The notes below the pieces were generated by a model. It searched no databases. It saw only the letters and a list, made by a program, of their open reading frames with translations, and was not told the origin of the DNA. Of a stretch of DNA of 64,000 nucleotides, positions 1 through 9,145 are shown one piece after another (the stretch's first letter is position 1; every line of letters starts with the position of its first letter). Source of the DNA: Burkholderiales bacterium C2 (GTDB taxonomy: Bacteria > Pseudomonadota > Gammaproteobacteria > Burkholderiales > Burkholderiaceae_C); contig SCOI01000009.1 in assembly GCA_005503085.1 (NCBI GenBank), forward strand, positions 1 through 64,000, read 5' to 3'. Made by a program: the position numbers and the translations under genes.

Positions 1-113
1 TGCTCCAGCACCATGCGCACGGCACGCTCACGTACCTCAGGGGAAAACTTCGGGGACTTCTTCATGGCTCCATTCTCTACAGTTGAAGCCTCCTCGAAAC
101 CCGGGGCGATTCA
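1..113 (-). mobile_element. Partial IS3-family insertion sequence, transposase OrfA end
   Basis: Reading the minus strand from 65 to 1 gives an open frame starting MKKSPKFSPEVRERAVRMV, which is the characteristic N-terminus of the small OrfA transposase subunit (HTH_Tnp_1 type) of IS3-family elements. Upstream of its start the sequence ends in TGAATCGCCCC (read on the minus strand, ending at 113), which looks like an IS3-type terminal inverted repeat beginning with TG. The rest of the element lies outside the window. The IS end is about 160 bp from the start of the signalling operon, so it could influence its expression. The family assignment rests on the 21 visible residues and the terminus. 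Confidence 0.72.
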
Positions 114-271
114 ATCCTCCTTTGTGAGCGTCCTTAGGGAAATCCGACTAACGATGCCCGAGGCCCGCCCCTTAAACTGAGACGACGCACAGGCTGCAAA
201 AGCCTACAGGGCACAGTATGGTGGCGCCGGCAGAAGCGGCGCAGTTAATCTACCGTGCAGGGAGAAGATGA

Positions 272-2653
272 TTGGTCATTGAAGTACCCGTTCCGCACCA
301 CGAACGCTACGGCCATGGAAGCGTGGTGCGTGTGTACGCCAACCACATTGACGTCCAATTGGCGGAGCCGCTGCGCGGGGTGCACGTCGTGCGGATCGCC
401 CGCGAACACTGGCCGTCCGGCAGGCGATCACATTTGCCCACGGGGCAGGCCCCATGGCAGTTGGGTGAGGCGGTTGGTGCTCTGTTCGTCTATGACCTCG
501 AGTCCGCCTACGGCGACGATGGCATGCCCAAGCCCGATGGTCATGGCTTTGCTTCCATCACGTGGGGGCAACGGCAAGACAACCCTTGGGACCGAGGCCA
601 CTCGAACCATCCGGCGCCGGGCAGTTCGGTAGTCGCTCAGGTGCACCAGCCCGCCGGCCCCGACACGGTGGTGGTGCGCTTTGGCACGCACGACCCCGCC
701 ATATTGCTGGAGGGCTACCTACATCGCGTGCGGGTTCCTCATGGAAATGGAAGGGGCACGCCCCTGCACGAATTGCTGCCTGTCTCGATGCGCTTGGTGG
801 CCCGCGTCATCGAGGTGAATGAGGAGCGATGCAAGGTTTGGTTATCGGTCAACGAGCACCTCGAACGCCGCGAAAAAGTGCAAGGCAACGGCGTGCCGAG
901 CTTGGGAACGCCTCTCGCCGTAACCCCGTATGTCCGCCTCATCGACACGCAGTCCGACGCCACCGTGCCGCGCGACGCAAGCAGCGTAGCTTCTGGGGCA
1001 GACAACAGCCCCGGTTTGCAATGGCAGGCGAAGCGCATCCTGCTGATCGACGACGACCACCACTATCTCTCTGCCCTGGCCACCTGGCTGCGTCACTTCG
1101 GTGCAGAGGTAGTCGAGGCCAACAACCCGCGCCGTGCCCGCCAGGTGCTGAATGATTCCAGTGCTGGCTTTACGCACATACTGGTCGACATTCACTTGGG
1201 CACGCGCCAGGCGTTGCTGGACCTGCTGCCCGATCTGCAGCGCCATCAGCGCCAGGCAGACATCGGCATGATGACCGGCATGCTCGATACCGATGTGCTG
1301 CACGACGTGAATAGGCTGCGCGCGCAGCGGTTCGGTAATCGCCTGGCCTTGTTTAGCAAGCCGCTCGACTTTGCGCTGATGGACGGCTGGTTGGCCAGGC
1401 AACAGCCTCCCGACGACCCGGCAGTCCACGTGCCCGCTGACTATTGGCGGCACCCCGGCAGCGGCGTCGGCCGAGACGTGGCTCGCCGTGGCCGTGGTTG
1501 GCTACAGGCTGTCTGCCGAGCAGCAGGGGCTCAGGCGGCGCTGTGGGTGCGCTGCCACCGGCCGGGCTACGACATCAAGGCCCACCATGGCCTGGCAGCC
1601 CCGAAAGGCGACGCCGAACGCACGGCTGCCGACCTGGCCGCGTTGGCCAACGACCTGGCAAGAACGCTCGTCGCAGACGCCGAAGCAACCGGCAAGGTGG
1701 CTCACCACCACCGTGCCGCGGATGCGCCTTGGCGTGCGCTCCTCAGCGACCGCATGCAGCACGCAGCCGCCGTGCCGCTGGCGCGGCGGCATGCGCAGTC
1801 TGTGGCCATGCAGGTGGACGACGTCCTGCTTTTGCTATCGACCACCACGCTGCAGGCCGAGCAACTTTTAGCTTCATTGGGTTGGGACGAGTTGCTGATG
1901 TGGTGGCAAGACATCCAGGAGCTTGAATTTCTGACCGACCGGCTGCAGGAAGATGCCGTCTTCGCCACCCAGGGCCGGGTGCACGCTGCCACGTTGCACG
2001 AGTTGCGCCCCTTGCTGCAGCCCTTTCGCAGCCCCAGGCCCTGGCCTGCTGAGGAGGCCCAGGCCTGGTGGCCTCAAGGCGTGAAGACGCTGAAGCTGGT
2101 GGAGGGCGGCCTCTACAACATCCGCGCCGAGCGGGTACCCGAGGTGCTGCTGCGCGAACGTCTGCAGGCCCTGATGGAGCAGTTCATCTGGGTGTTTGCG
2201 CAGCGCCGCTCGGTGGCGGTGCTGGTGTACCTGCCGGCGTCGTCTCTGAAGATTACCCTGCCACCCGAAGTGTTCGAGCAGGCTCTGATCAACTTGGTGG
2301 ACAACGCCACCAAGAGCTGCGGCCATGCCGGTGGCGGCGCGCGGGTCACCGTTTCGATGCGGGTGGATGCAGCCGGCGACCCGAAGCGCCCATTGGTCAT
2401 TAGCGTGGACGACCAGGGCACTGGTATGACACCCGAGCAGGCGCGTCAGCTCTTCAAACCTCGCGCCACCCAGCGCGGAGCGGGCGGGTTCGGCATGGGC
2501 TTGTACGTATCGCAGCGCCTGGCGCAAAGCGTGGGAGGTGAGCTACAGCTGGTGCGCAATGAGCGCTGGTCCGGTTGCACGTTTGAGCTACGCCTTCCCC
2601 TGGGCTTGGGGGCATTGCCGGGCATGACGCCTGTAGCGAGGGAGGGGGCATGA
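272..2653 (+). CDS. S1-like / receiver / GAF-like / histidine kinase hybrid signalling protein
   Basis: This 793-residue cytoplasmic protein combines unusual modules. Residues 12-200 resemble two or three OB-fold S1-like repeats ending in a typical VWLSVNEH strand. Residues 254-370 are a receiver domain (acidic pocket DDD at 260-262, acceptor Asp306, Lys363). Residues 400-540 look GAF-like but are divergent. Residues 565-775 form a kinase core: an H-box-like LHELRP with His576, an N-box with Asn674 and Asn678, a DDQGTG G1 box at 713-718 and a GFGMGL G2 box near 739-744. There is no membrane segment and no DNA-binding output domain. The start is TTG, supported by a GGGAG ribosome site about 7 bases upstream. 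The stop overlaps the next gene as ATGA, so the two are coupled. I infer a phosphorelay sensor that may bind nucleic acid or a translation-related ligand; the exact job is unknown. Confidence 0.8.
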   Translation: MVIEVPVPHHERYGHGSVVRVYANHIDVQLAEPLRGVHVVRIAREHWPSGRRSHLPTGQAPWQLGEAVGALFVYDLESAYGDDGMPKPDGHGFASITWGQRQDNPWDRGHSNHPAPGSSVVAQVHQPAGPDTVVVRFGTHDPAILLEGYLHRVRVPHGNGRGTPLHELLPVSMRLVARVIEVNEERCKVWLSVNEHLERREKVQGNGVPSLGTPLAVTPYVRLIDTQSDATVPRDASSVASGADNSPGLQWQAKRILLIDDDHHYLSALATWLRHFGAEVVEANNPRRARQVLNDSSAGFTHILVDIHLGTRQALLDLLPDLQRHQRQADIGMMTGMLDTDVLHDVNRLRAQRFGNRLALFSKPLDFALMDGWLARQQPPDDPAVHVPADYWRHPGSGVGRDVARRGRGWLQAVCRAAGAQAALWVRCHRPGYDIKAHHGLAAPKGDAERTAADLAALANDLARTLVADAEATGKVAHHHRAADAPWRALLSDRMQHAAAVPLARRHAQSVAMQVDDVLLLLSTTTLQAEQLLASLGWDELLMWWQDIQELEFLTDRLQEDAVFATQGRVHAATLHELRPLLQPFRSPRPWPAEEAQAWWPQGVKTLKLVEGGLYNIRAERVPEVLLRERLQALMEQFIWVFAQRRSVAVLVYLPASSLKITLPPEVFEQALINLVDNATKSCGHAGGGARVTVSMRVDAAGDPKRPLVISVDDQGTGMTPEQARQLFKPRATQRGAGGFGMGLYVSQRLAQSVGGELQLVRNERWSGCTFELRLPLGLGALPGMTPVAREGA

Positions 2654-5289
2654 ACACTGCGGAAGGCAACCGGCGGATCTTGTGGCTGGACGATGACCGG
2701 CTCTTGTTTGACGAGGTCCAGCGCGAGTGGCCCGGCAATGCCAACTACACGCTGGAGTGGGTACATCAGGCTCAAAGCCTGAAACAGGGCTTTGGCCAGG
2801 CATACGAAGCCGTTCTGAACAACCCGCCCAGGGTGCTGGTTTTTGACTGGGAAGATGGGGCCTTCCTTCGCTTCTATCGGGAATTGAAGGCCTATCTGCC
2901 CATCGCGGTGCTGATCAGCAGCAGCGGCGCCGAGCAATTGCTCGAGCAGGGCGTGTTCCGCGAGTTCCCCGAGTTCGAAGGGCGCTGTCTGCAAAAGCCT
3001 TTTGGCGCCGAACAACTGCTCAGCCTGCTGCGCCGGCTGGACCTTGCAGCCGATCCACCCCAAGCCACCGAGACGCCGGCACCACCGCCGCCGCCCACCT
3101 TGCCCAGCCAACTGCCGCTGCGCTACTTGAACGAACAGTTTGTGCCCCTGAGCGCCAACACGCATTGGCGGAGCAGCTTGAACCGCCCCGAGGCCATGCC
3201 GAGCGCAGCGGCCTGCGAGACCCTGCAGAAGGAGGGCTGGGCCATGGAGTTGGTGTACGGCGTGAACCCGGCTAACCCGTCGGACTTTGCCTTGCTGCAG
3301 GTCACCACTTATCGGTTGGATGTGCCTTTGCCGGACGGCAGCAACCATGTGCAGCATGTGACGCCGTTGCCGCAAGAATTCTCTAAACAGGAAGGGAGTG
3401 CCCTGTTCGACAACGGCGCCACCGTGGAGGGCGTGATGGGGCTGATGCGCCAGCTCGGCTTCCCAAGGGGGCGCTACTACCGCTTGTTCGAGGTGCCCGG
3501 CTTGCAACGCCCTTTGTTGGAGCTGGTGGTGCGCACGCCGGACGAGCCAGGTTTGCGCCCATTGCCAGCTGCGGCGGAGATGGATGAGGTCGAATTCGAA
3601 CAGTTCGATCGCCACCGCCACCGGTATCGGCAGGCCAGCAATCAAGATCAGGCTTGGATTGAGGTTCGTCAAACCGGCGCACCCGATCCTCGTGCGGTCA
3701 ACGATTCGACGGTTTGGGACCATTACGTGAACACCACCGGCGTGACCAGCCGGCTTGAGGTGCCACTGTTTGCGCATCTACCGAGTCACTGGTCGCCTGA
3801 AGGCAACTTGGCCAACCACATGGTTGGCATGATGGTCTTCGACCGTGGGCCGGGTGGTGGCGACATCGAAGAAGGGGCGGTGCGCAACCGCGTGTCGGGC
3901 CCGTTGCTTGCGGCGCTGAAGGTCTTGGCCATGAACCGGGCCAAGGCAACCTTACGTGCCAACCAGAAACTCGCCGCCGACTTGGTGTTCGAGCAGCGCG
4001 AGTTTGCGCGGTGCAACAGCTTTGACGAGTTGGAAACGGCCTTGGTCAAGGCTGCAATCAAGTTGGCCAGCAACGGCCAGGGCGGCACTGCAGGCAAGGA
4101 CTCGGCACCGCAGCGCTCAGCCATCTACGCCCGGTTCGATGAGCTGTCGCGTGAGCTTCAGGTCACGGCTGATACGCGCAATGTCCTGAGGGGTGCCAAG
4201 TTCAAGCTGGATCAAGGCAAGTTCTTCGTCGTCCAGGCAGCGAACGCGGCCTTGTCTGCCCTGAACGACCCCAGTCGCCCAGCAGTTCCACCGGTGTTCG
4301 TGCCCGACGTCGCGAGATTGTTTCGCGAGCGGCCAGACCAAGCCATCAGCGCAGTGGACCTGATTGCTGCCTCGCCATCGCCCCAGACCGACCCTGGATG
4401 GGCCGCCGCCGAGCTCCAGAGCATTGCCACCGCCGTAGCGTTGGCCGTGACGGCCGGCCAGCAACTGCTCGGCGTGCTGGTTGTGCGCTCGGACCGTGCC
4501 CATGAGTTCGTGGCGCACCGTGTAAGTGCGCTTGTCGCCCTGGTCGATTCGATTCGCCCCTTCCTGGCCAAACAAACGGCGATCCTGGAGTTGATAGACC
4601 GCTCGGCCATGGCCTTGCATGAGCTGCGCAGCCACTTGACGCGTGTGCGCAACCGCATTGCCGACGGGCGCATCCAGCCCGCCGACGAGGCCAGTCGCCA
4701 GGCGCTCAACGATGCCGATTTGATGGCTGGGTTTGGCGCTGGCCTGGCCGACCTGTACCTGAATACCGGAGGCTTCAGTGAGGTCGATGACACACCGCTG
4801 AGTCAGGCCGACTTGTGGGAGACAGTCGACGCTTTTGGCCGGTTGTGCGCGCGCGACCATGGCGAACTGGGCTGGACGCTGGTCTTGCCGCAAAGCGCTG
4901 TTCTGCACACCCAACCGCGACGGCCCGATTGGCTGATGCGGGTGATGAATGTTTTGGTGGACAACGCATTTCGGCACGCGCAGACCGTGCCGGGTGGCAG
5001 CGTCGAGTGCACTGTCCACGTTGATCCATCGGCGGGCTGGATGGACATATGCGTCGTCAACCCCGGCACTTTGAGCCGGGCCGCCCGCCACCTGCCCGGC
5101 ACCTCAATGGTGGGGCGAGTTGGACTTACCTTGGCCGAGCGGGCCTGCGCCAAGATAGACGCCACGCTCACCATCGAGCCCAGCCGCGAGGGCAGCGAAG
5201 TGGGGCAAGGGCTCGCGTCACAAGTGCGAGCCAGCCTGCAGTGGCCGCTGGAATCCTCGCCCACCAACCCAGACCAGGGAGCGCACTAG
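2650..5289 (+). CDS. Receiver / GAF / histidine kinase hybrid signalling protein
   Basis: The 879-residue product has an N-terminal receiver domain (residues 9-125, acidic DDD at 14-16, acceptor Asp66, Lys116), a proline-rich linker at about 136-150, and two divergent sensory regions. The first (160-330) has no clear family and the second (about 365-440) is GAF-like. The C-terminal kinase-like core has a MALHELRSHL helix with a candidate phospho-His near 657 and an ATPase N-box (Asn767, Asn772), but the G1 and G2 glycine boxes are poorly preserved. It may therefore be a weak or inactive kinase. The gene starts inside the stop of the preceding kinase and ends one base before the next ATG, which is typical of proteins made in fixed proportion. 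Two receiver-kinase hybrids back to back suggest a relay or heteromeric complex. Confidence 0.78.
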   Translation: MNTAEGNRRILWLDDDRLLFDEVQREWPGNANYTLEWVHQAQSLKQGFGQAYEAVLNNPPRVLVFDWEDGAFLRFYRELKAYLPIAVLISSSGAEQLLEQGVFREFPEFEGRCLQKPFGAEQLLSLLRRLDLAADPPQATETPAPPPPPTLPSQLPLRYLNEQFVPLSANTHWRSSLNRPEAMPSAAACETLQKEGWAMELVYGVNPANPSDFALLQVTTYRLDVPLPDGSNHVQHVTPLPQEFSKQEGSALFDNGATVEGVMGLMRQLGFPRGRYYRLFEVPGLQRPLLELVVRTPDEPGLRPLPAAAEMDEVEFEQFDRHRHRYRQASNQDQAWIEVRQTGAPDPRAVNDSTVWDHYVNTTGVTSRLEVPLFAHLPSHWSPEGNLANHMVGMMVFDRGPGGGDIEEGAVRNRVSGPLLAALKVLAMNRAKATLRANQKLAADLVFEQREFARCNSFDELETALVKAAIKLASNGQGGTAGKDSAPQRSAIYARFDELSRELQVTADTRNVLRGAKFKLDQGKFFVVQAANAALSALNDPSRPAVPPVFVPDVARLFRERPDQAISAVDLIAASPSPQTDPGWAAAELQSIATAVALAVTAGQQLLGVLVVRSDRAHEFVAHRVSALVALVDSIRPFLAKQTAILELIDRSAMALHELRSHLTRVRNRIADGRIQPADEASRQALNDADLMAGFGAGLADLYLNTGGFSEVDDTPLSQADLWETVDAFGRLCARDHGELGWTLVLPQSAVLHTQPRRPDWLMRVMNVLVDNAFRHAQTVPGGSVECTVHVDPSAGWMDICVVNPGTLSRAARHLPGTSMVGRVGLTLAERACAKIDATLTIEPSREGSEVGQGLASQVRASLQWPLESSPTNPDQGAH

Positions 5290-5826
5290 ATGCACCTTCT
5301 CATCGTGGACGACGAGCGCTACGTCATTGCCGACCACCGAGACGCCTTGCGGCGCGCGGGTCACACCTTGCAATGGGTGCCTGACCTGGAAGGCGCCGTG
5401 GCCGTGCTGCAAGCCACCGCCCCACAGCCTGTCGCCGATCTGGTGTTGATCGACCTGATGTTGGGCTGCGAGATACCCCCATTGCTCAGGTCAGGTTATG
5501 GGCAGCTCGCAGACCGCCGCCACAACGAAGGGCAAGCGCTCGGCCAATGGCTTTGGAGCCGGGGTGGCAGGCGATGCCGAAAAGATGGGCCGATGCATTG
5601 CTACTTCTCGCATGTGCCACACCTCTACCAATTGGCTGCCCAACCGGCCGTGCAGGAATTCGCCCTGCCCGGCGACATCACGCCCTCCGGCACCAAGCCC
5701 ACTGGATTGGGCACCTTGTTGTTATCCAAGAGCACCGTTCGGCCTTCACAACTTCCCCAGAGGTTGACGGCAGTTGAAGCCTGGTGGGCAGCCTTGCCTC
5801 CAGTGGGCGCTGGTGGCCAACCATGA
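5290..5826 (+). CDS. Stand-alone response-regulator receiver protein
   Basis: This 178-residue protein begins directly after the stop of the upstream kinase. It shows a receiver fold: acidic pair Asp7-Asp8, phosphoacceptor Asp55 in LVLIDLM and a late lysine in a LLLSKS segment that could be the conserved Lys of the family. The loop after the acceptor (about residues 60-130) is much longer than in CheY-like proteins, with His- and Cys-containing insertions. There is no output domain, so it probably acts by protein-protein contact, presumably as phosphate acceptor or connector for the two hybrid kinases. Its stop overlaps the start of the membrane protein gene as ATGA. Confidence 0.75.
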   Translation: MHLLIVDDERYVIADHRDALRRAGHTLQWVPDLEGAVAVLQATAPQPVADLVLIDLMLGCEIPPLLRSGYGQLADRRHNEGQALGQWLWSRGGRRCRKDGPMHCYFSHVPHLYQLAAQPAVQEFALPGDITPSGTKPTGLGTLLLSKSTVRPSQLPQRLTAVEAWWAALPPVGAGGQP

Positions 5827-6947
5827 CCGACGTCCTGAGACGCACTTCGAGAAGCGCACGCATGGCGACATCCATCTGGGGGCGAGTTCAAGGGGGGCTG
5901 GCAAAGGTGGCGGCGCTGGCGGTCGTCGCCGGTTCGGCGGGGCATTTGATCGCCTGCTGGGGGGCATCCCAACCCAGGGTGCCACGCCCGGTGTGGCTCG
6001 TGGTGGCGCTGCTGGCCATGCTGTGGCATCACTATCGGGCCAGGGTGCACCGCCAGGCGGACTCCATGGCACTCGAGGCATTGAAAGGGCACGAGCGTTG
6101 GCAAGCTGCCCTGGCTGCGCTTGTCGTATTGGGGGTCTTGAACATGGCGCTGGGGGCTCCCTTGGCCATGGTGTCCAACTGGCTGACCCAGGACGATCGG
6201 GTCCGTCAGGCCGAAGCGGCTAAAGAACGGGCATGGGCCGAGGTCTCGGCGGCCAAGGCAAATGCCGTTCGGCGGGCCATAGAGGCGCCGCCCGCGGGAC
6301 CGTCCTCCCCGGCGAAAGGCAAGGCAGTGCCGGCCGCTGTGCAACAGGCTCCGCATGGACTCAGCGCGCCGGAGCCGCCCTCGGTTGGCGCAGGCCGGGA
6401 CGCGGAAGAGGCCATCAACCGCTGGGGCACCTTGTTTGCGTGGTTGCTGGCAGTTCTGGCGATCGTTCTGTCTGTGGTATCAAGTTGGATCGTTGGGCTG
6501 CTGAAGGATGCTCGAGAACAGGTGGCTCAGGCCCGGGCAGACCGTGGGCTGGATCGCCAGCAAATTCGCCTTCTGCGCGCCATGCAGGTTCACGATGCGG
6601 TGCTAGCCGTCCAACGCCTACACGCGATCACCGACCCCGACTCACCCGATCGCCAGTTTCTGCGCCTTGTTGACGAAGTCCTTGCTCATATCGGCGCGCT
6701 GCGCCACAAGGGCGCTGACAAGGTCGGTCTTGAGAAAAGGCTGGGTATGGCCTCTCGAACCCTGAGTGCCGTGCTGCAGTCGTTGGAATCCCCAGTCGAA
6801 GCGCGACGGCTGCTTCAGCACGAGGTGCTGCCGACCCTGCGTGCCGTGCTGGACGATGCTCAGGAGAGCGACCTCCTGCGGGACGATGCCGGTCGCCGGG
6901 TGGTGGATGCGTTGGGCGGTCTAGTGCGGGTGCTCGAAGACGCCTGA
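5823..6947 (+). CDS. Membrane protein with coiled coil, last gene of the signalling operon
   Basis: The 374-residue product has hydrophobic segments at roughly residues 28-45, 54-68, 94-115 and 213-236, an Ala/Glu-rich coiled-coil stretch after the third segment, a proline-rich low-complexity linker (about 155-190) and a charged helical cytoplasmic tail of about 135 residues. No catalytic motif is visible. I chose the ATG at 5823 because it overlaps the receiver stop as ATGA; an in-frame start 39 bases earlier is possible but less likely. In context it is the only membrane component of the operon and could be the anchor, input or effector of the relay. I do not recognise its family. Confidence 0.65.
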   Translation: MTDVLRRTSRSARMATSIWGRVQGGLAKVAALAVVAGSAGHLIACWGASQPRVPRPVWLVVALLAMLWHHYRARVHRQADSMALEALKGHERWQAALAALVVLGVLNMALGAPLAMVSNWLTQDDRVRQAEAAKERAWAEVSAAKANAVRRAIEAPPAGPSSPAKGKAVPAAVQQAPHGLSAPEPPSVGAGRDAEEAINRWGTLFAWLLAVLAIVLSVVSSWIVGLLKDAREQVAQARADRGLDRQQIRLLRAMQVHDAVLAVQRLHAITDPDSPDRQFLRLVDEVLAHIGALRHKGADKVGLEKRLGMASRTLSAVLQSLESPVEARRLLQHEVLPTLRAVLDDAQESDLLRDDAGRRVVDALGGLVRVLEDA

Positions 6948-6954
6948 CCGGTGT

Positions 6955-6976
6955 CGGGGCATGACTGACTGCCCCG
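6955..6976 (+). terminator. Candidate terminator hairpin after the signalling operon
   Basis: A perfect 7-bp inverted repeat, CGGGGCA (6955-6961) and TGCCCCG (6970-6976), encloses an 8-base loop. It lies eight bases after the last stop codon of the four-gene operon. There is no U tract, so intrinsic termination is uncertain. Confidence 0.5.
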
Positions 6977-7318
6977 CGGCGAAATGATTGCGACCGTGAA
7001 CTTTTCTTGAGGGTGGCGCCAGTACGCCGCCACGACGGCGAGCGGTCGTTCGGCTCGTGATCCTATTCAGATCCCAATCTGATTCCACGGCCGAGGCGGA
7101 TGTTCGCAGCCGGCCACAAGGAGTCGCCCGTCAGCGCAGACCGGATGGCAGCAAAGTGCCCAAAGGAGCCGTAGTTCGGCACGGTGGCTGGCCAACCCGT
7201 GACAGTCATGCGCGATAAGCTTTCGGACTGCTTGGTCAGCGCCAGATCCCGTCGCGGCGCTTGCCGCAGGCTGAACCCCAGTAGGGGTTGAAGCCGTGGC
7301 GTGAAGGGCCGGCGAGCC
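6977..7318. other. Intergenic stretch without a recognised gene
   Basis: About 340 bases lie between the signalling operon and the PEP-CTERM gene, which is read in the opposite direction. The minus strand has a 48-codon open frame (7209 to 7063) with no ribosome site and no resemblance I can name. I see no tRNA, clear promoter or insertion-sequence end here. Confidence 0.4.
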
Positions 7319-8140
7319 TCAGGCCGCCAGTCCTGCGACGGTGCCGCCCTGCCGGGTGCGACGGCGCATCGCCCAGGCCCCCGATGCGATGCCCGCCAGC
7401 ATCAGCGCCCAGCTGCCCGGCTCGGGCACAGCCGAAATGGTCAGGCTGTCGACCTGGAAGGTGAACTGCCCGCCGCCCGGCCCGCTGGCCCAGATAGCGC
7501 CTTGGTCGGTGTACCTGCGGTCCACCGCGTAGGTGCCTGCCAAAGTCAGGAGCAGCGCCGTCGGGTCGAGCGCCGGCGGTGTGGTGGTCAAGGCAACACC
7601 CGCGCCGACCTGTGCGACCAGGTCTAGGCCCAGGTAGACCGCATTCATCTGCAGTGCACTCACGGGCCGGCCGTTGACCTGCAGCCCGGAGACGAAGCCG
7701 TTCTGTGAACTGGCCAGCATCTGGAAGCTTGCCGAAGACTCCGGCGGCGGATTGGTGCCCACGCCTATCGAGACAACGCCGTCATCCTGGTCCACAGGCG
7801 GTTGCCAGGCGCCGGTCAAGCCACTGCCCGTGATCGAATGCCACAGCTGCGGCGTCGTCGAAAAGAAGTCCTGAAACCAGGCCAGCGAGCCGTAGCAGCC
7901 GTTGCAGTTCGTCCCCGAGAACCGCGCCAGCCTGACGGAGGCGTCATCCAGCACCCAGGTGAAGCTGACCGCCGCACCCGACGTGTAGCCCAGCGTCGGC
8001 GTCGGGCTGGTGACCGTGCCGTCGATGGTGAAGCTGGCCTGCGTGGCGTGGGCCGGAGCCACCGCCCCACAGCCCAGGACGGCGAGCAAGCTGGCGCCGG
8101 CAATCGCCGGCAGGGTGGGGACCTTCGACAGACGACGCAT
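7319..8140 (-). CDS. PEP-CTERM sorting-domain exported protein
   Basis: The 273-residue protein has an N-terminal signal peptide (basic MRRL start, hydrophobic core, cleavage near AHA-T at about residue 33), a beta-rich Gly/Ser/Thr body and a C-terminal PEP-CTERM signal: VPEPGSWALML, a hydrophobic helix and a basic MRRRTR tail. In this family the tail is recognised by exosortase and the protein is sent to the surface or exopolysaccharide. I start it at the ATG at 8140, which has AGGAG about 7 bases upstream; a start 30 bases further out lacks this. No exosortase gene or biofilm cluster is in the window, so the sorting machinery must be elsewhere. The function of the body is unknown. Confidence 0.85.
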   Translation of the reverse strand: MRRLSKVPTLPAIAGASLLAVLGCGAVAPAHATQASFTIDGTVTSPTPTLGYTSGAAVSFTWVLDDASVRLARFSGTNCNGCYGSLAWFQDFFSTTPQLWHSITGSGLTGAWQPPVDQDDGVVSIGVGTNPPPESSASFQMLASSQNGFVSGLQVNGRPVSALQMNAVYLGLDLVAQVGAGVALTTTPPALDPTALLLTLAGTYAVDRRYTDQGAIWASGPGGGQFTFQVDSLTISAVPEPGSWALMLAGIASGAWAMRRRTRQGGTVAGLAA

Positions 8141-8779
8141 GTCAAAACTCCTGTTGCAGTGGTCAAGCACGTCAAGTGTATGCGGCAGGCATTACGCCAG
8201 CGTCACGGGCACCAGTGCGACGGCCCTTTTTTCATGGGGGTCTGAGTGCGCCAGCCGTCGACTGACCCCTTTACGGTACTTGTGCCGACCGCCGACTGAC
8301 CCGGCGATTGCAGAGTCGATTGACGTTGCTGCTGGGCAACCGTCGTCAGCAGCAGGAGCATCTGAAGGTCAGCGCCCAGGGTCAATCTGGCGTCGACGGC
8401 AACAGGCTTTGGACCTAAAGCGTCGCAGGGTCAAGTTCCGCCGAGCATCAGGTCTTGGATGTGCAGCGTCACTCGGCCCGCAGCGGGGTGAATGACCGGT
8501 ACCGGCGGCAGCGGCTCGCGAGCCCCCAAAATGAAGGTCGGCAGCCAGACTGTTGCCGTGGGCCGGAAAATTTCGGCTTTGGGCACTTTGCCGCAGCTCA
8601 GTTCTACGACCCTGAGGGCAGCTTCGTGCCCATACCTGCCACTTGCCCTCCGGCCGACGAAAGTGTCGCCCGGAGGGCGACATATTGACCCAAATTGGCC
8701 AATTTAGGCCATTTCCAAGCAAATCGGGTATTTGGTCCATAATACGATCAGTCTGCGACTTTCCTTGGGGGATCCGATC
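8141..8779. other. Intergenic region, possible mobile-element debris and toxin-antitoxin control region
   Basis: About 640 bases separate the PEP-CTERM gene from the antitoxin gene. The left part contains repeated short GACTGACCC / AGGGTCAA-like words (about 8265-8300 and 8377-8433) that look like eroded insertion-sequence ends, but I cannot name an element. An inverted repeat GCCCTCCGG (8645-8653) / CCGGAGGGC (8670-8678) could form a hairpin. A palindrome TTGGCCAA (8695-8702) with a further GGCC word just downstream, followed by a CATAAT -10-like box (8738-8743), lies just before the antitoxin and may be its autoregulated promoter. Confidence 0.35.
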
Positions 8780-9145
8780 ATGGCCACTGCTATTCAGCCT
8801 GCAAGCGAGGAGCTGTTTGCGCGCCTGCAGCGCAAGCCCATCTCGGACGTCAAGCGTGAGGGCTGGCGTGGTGTGATGAATGCCGTCGATGCCACGGGGA
8901 AGGTGTTGATGACCAACCACGAACGGCCCGAGGCCGTGATCTTGTCTTTGCGTGAATACAGTTTGCTCACCGAACTGGCCGAGCGTGTCCAGCGCGATGA
9001 CCAGAGTAAGTTGGAGCAACTGACGCGTGCCTTCGATGAGGAATTGGCGGTGCTCAAGCAGCCAGATGCCAGCGACAGGCTGCGGCAGGCCTTTAGCGTG
9101 CCGCTCGACTTGCATGGCGAGGTCATTGCAGGACAAAGCTTCTGA
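8780..9145 (+). CDS. Phd/YefM-like antitoxin of a zeta-toxin pair
   Basis: The 121-residue protein has the layout of Phd/YefM-type antitoxins: an N-terminal part with ISDVKREGW and a strand VLMTNHERPEAVILSL that resembles the family's DNA-binding and dimer core, followed by a charged alpha-helical tail suited to toxin binding. The ATG at 8780 is preferred because similarity begins there; an upstream in-frame start lies in the promoter-like region. Its stop overlaps the toxin ATG by one base (TGATG), the usual coupling of type II toxin-antitoxin operons. It probably represses its own promoter through the palindrome near 8695. Confidence 0.75.
   Translation: MATAIQPASEELFARLQRKPISDVKREGWRGVMNAVDATGKVLMTNHERPEAVILSLREYSLLTELAERVQRDDQSKLEQLTRAFDEELAVLKQPDASDRLRQAFSVPLDLHGEVIAGQSF

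Noticed and set aside
2446-3777. A 443-codon open frame on the minus strand
   Set aside because: It is the reverse of the two kinase genes, whose overlaps and domains are convincing.
7063-7209. A 48-codon frame on the minus strand between the signalling operon and the PEP-CTERM gene
   Set aside because: No ribosome site and no resemblance to known proteins; most likely chance.
8369-9136. A 255-codon open frame on the minus strand
   Set aside because: It runs against the antitoxin gene and through repeat-like debris, with no recognisable protein family.
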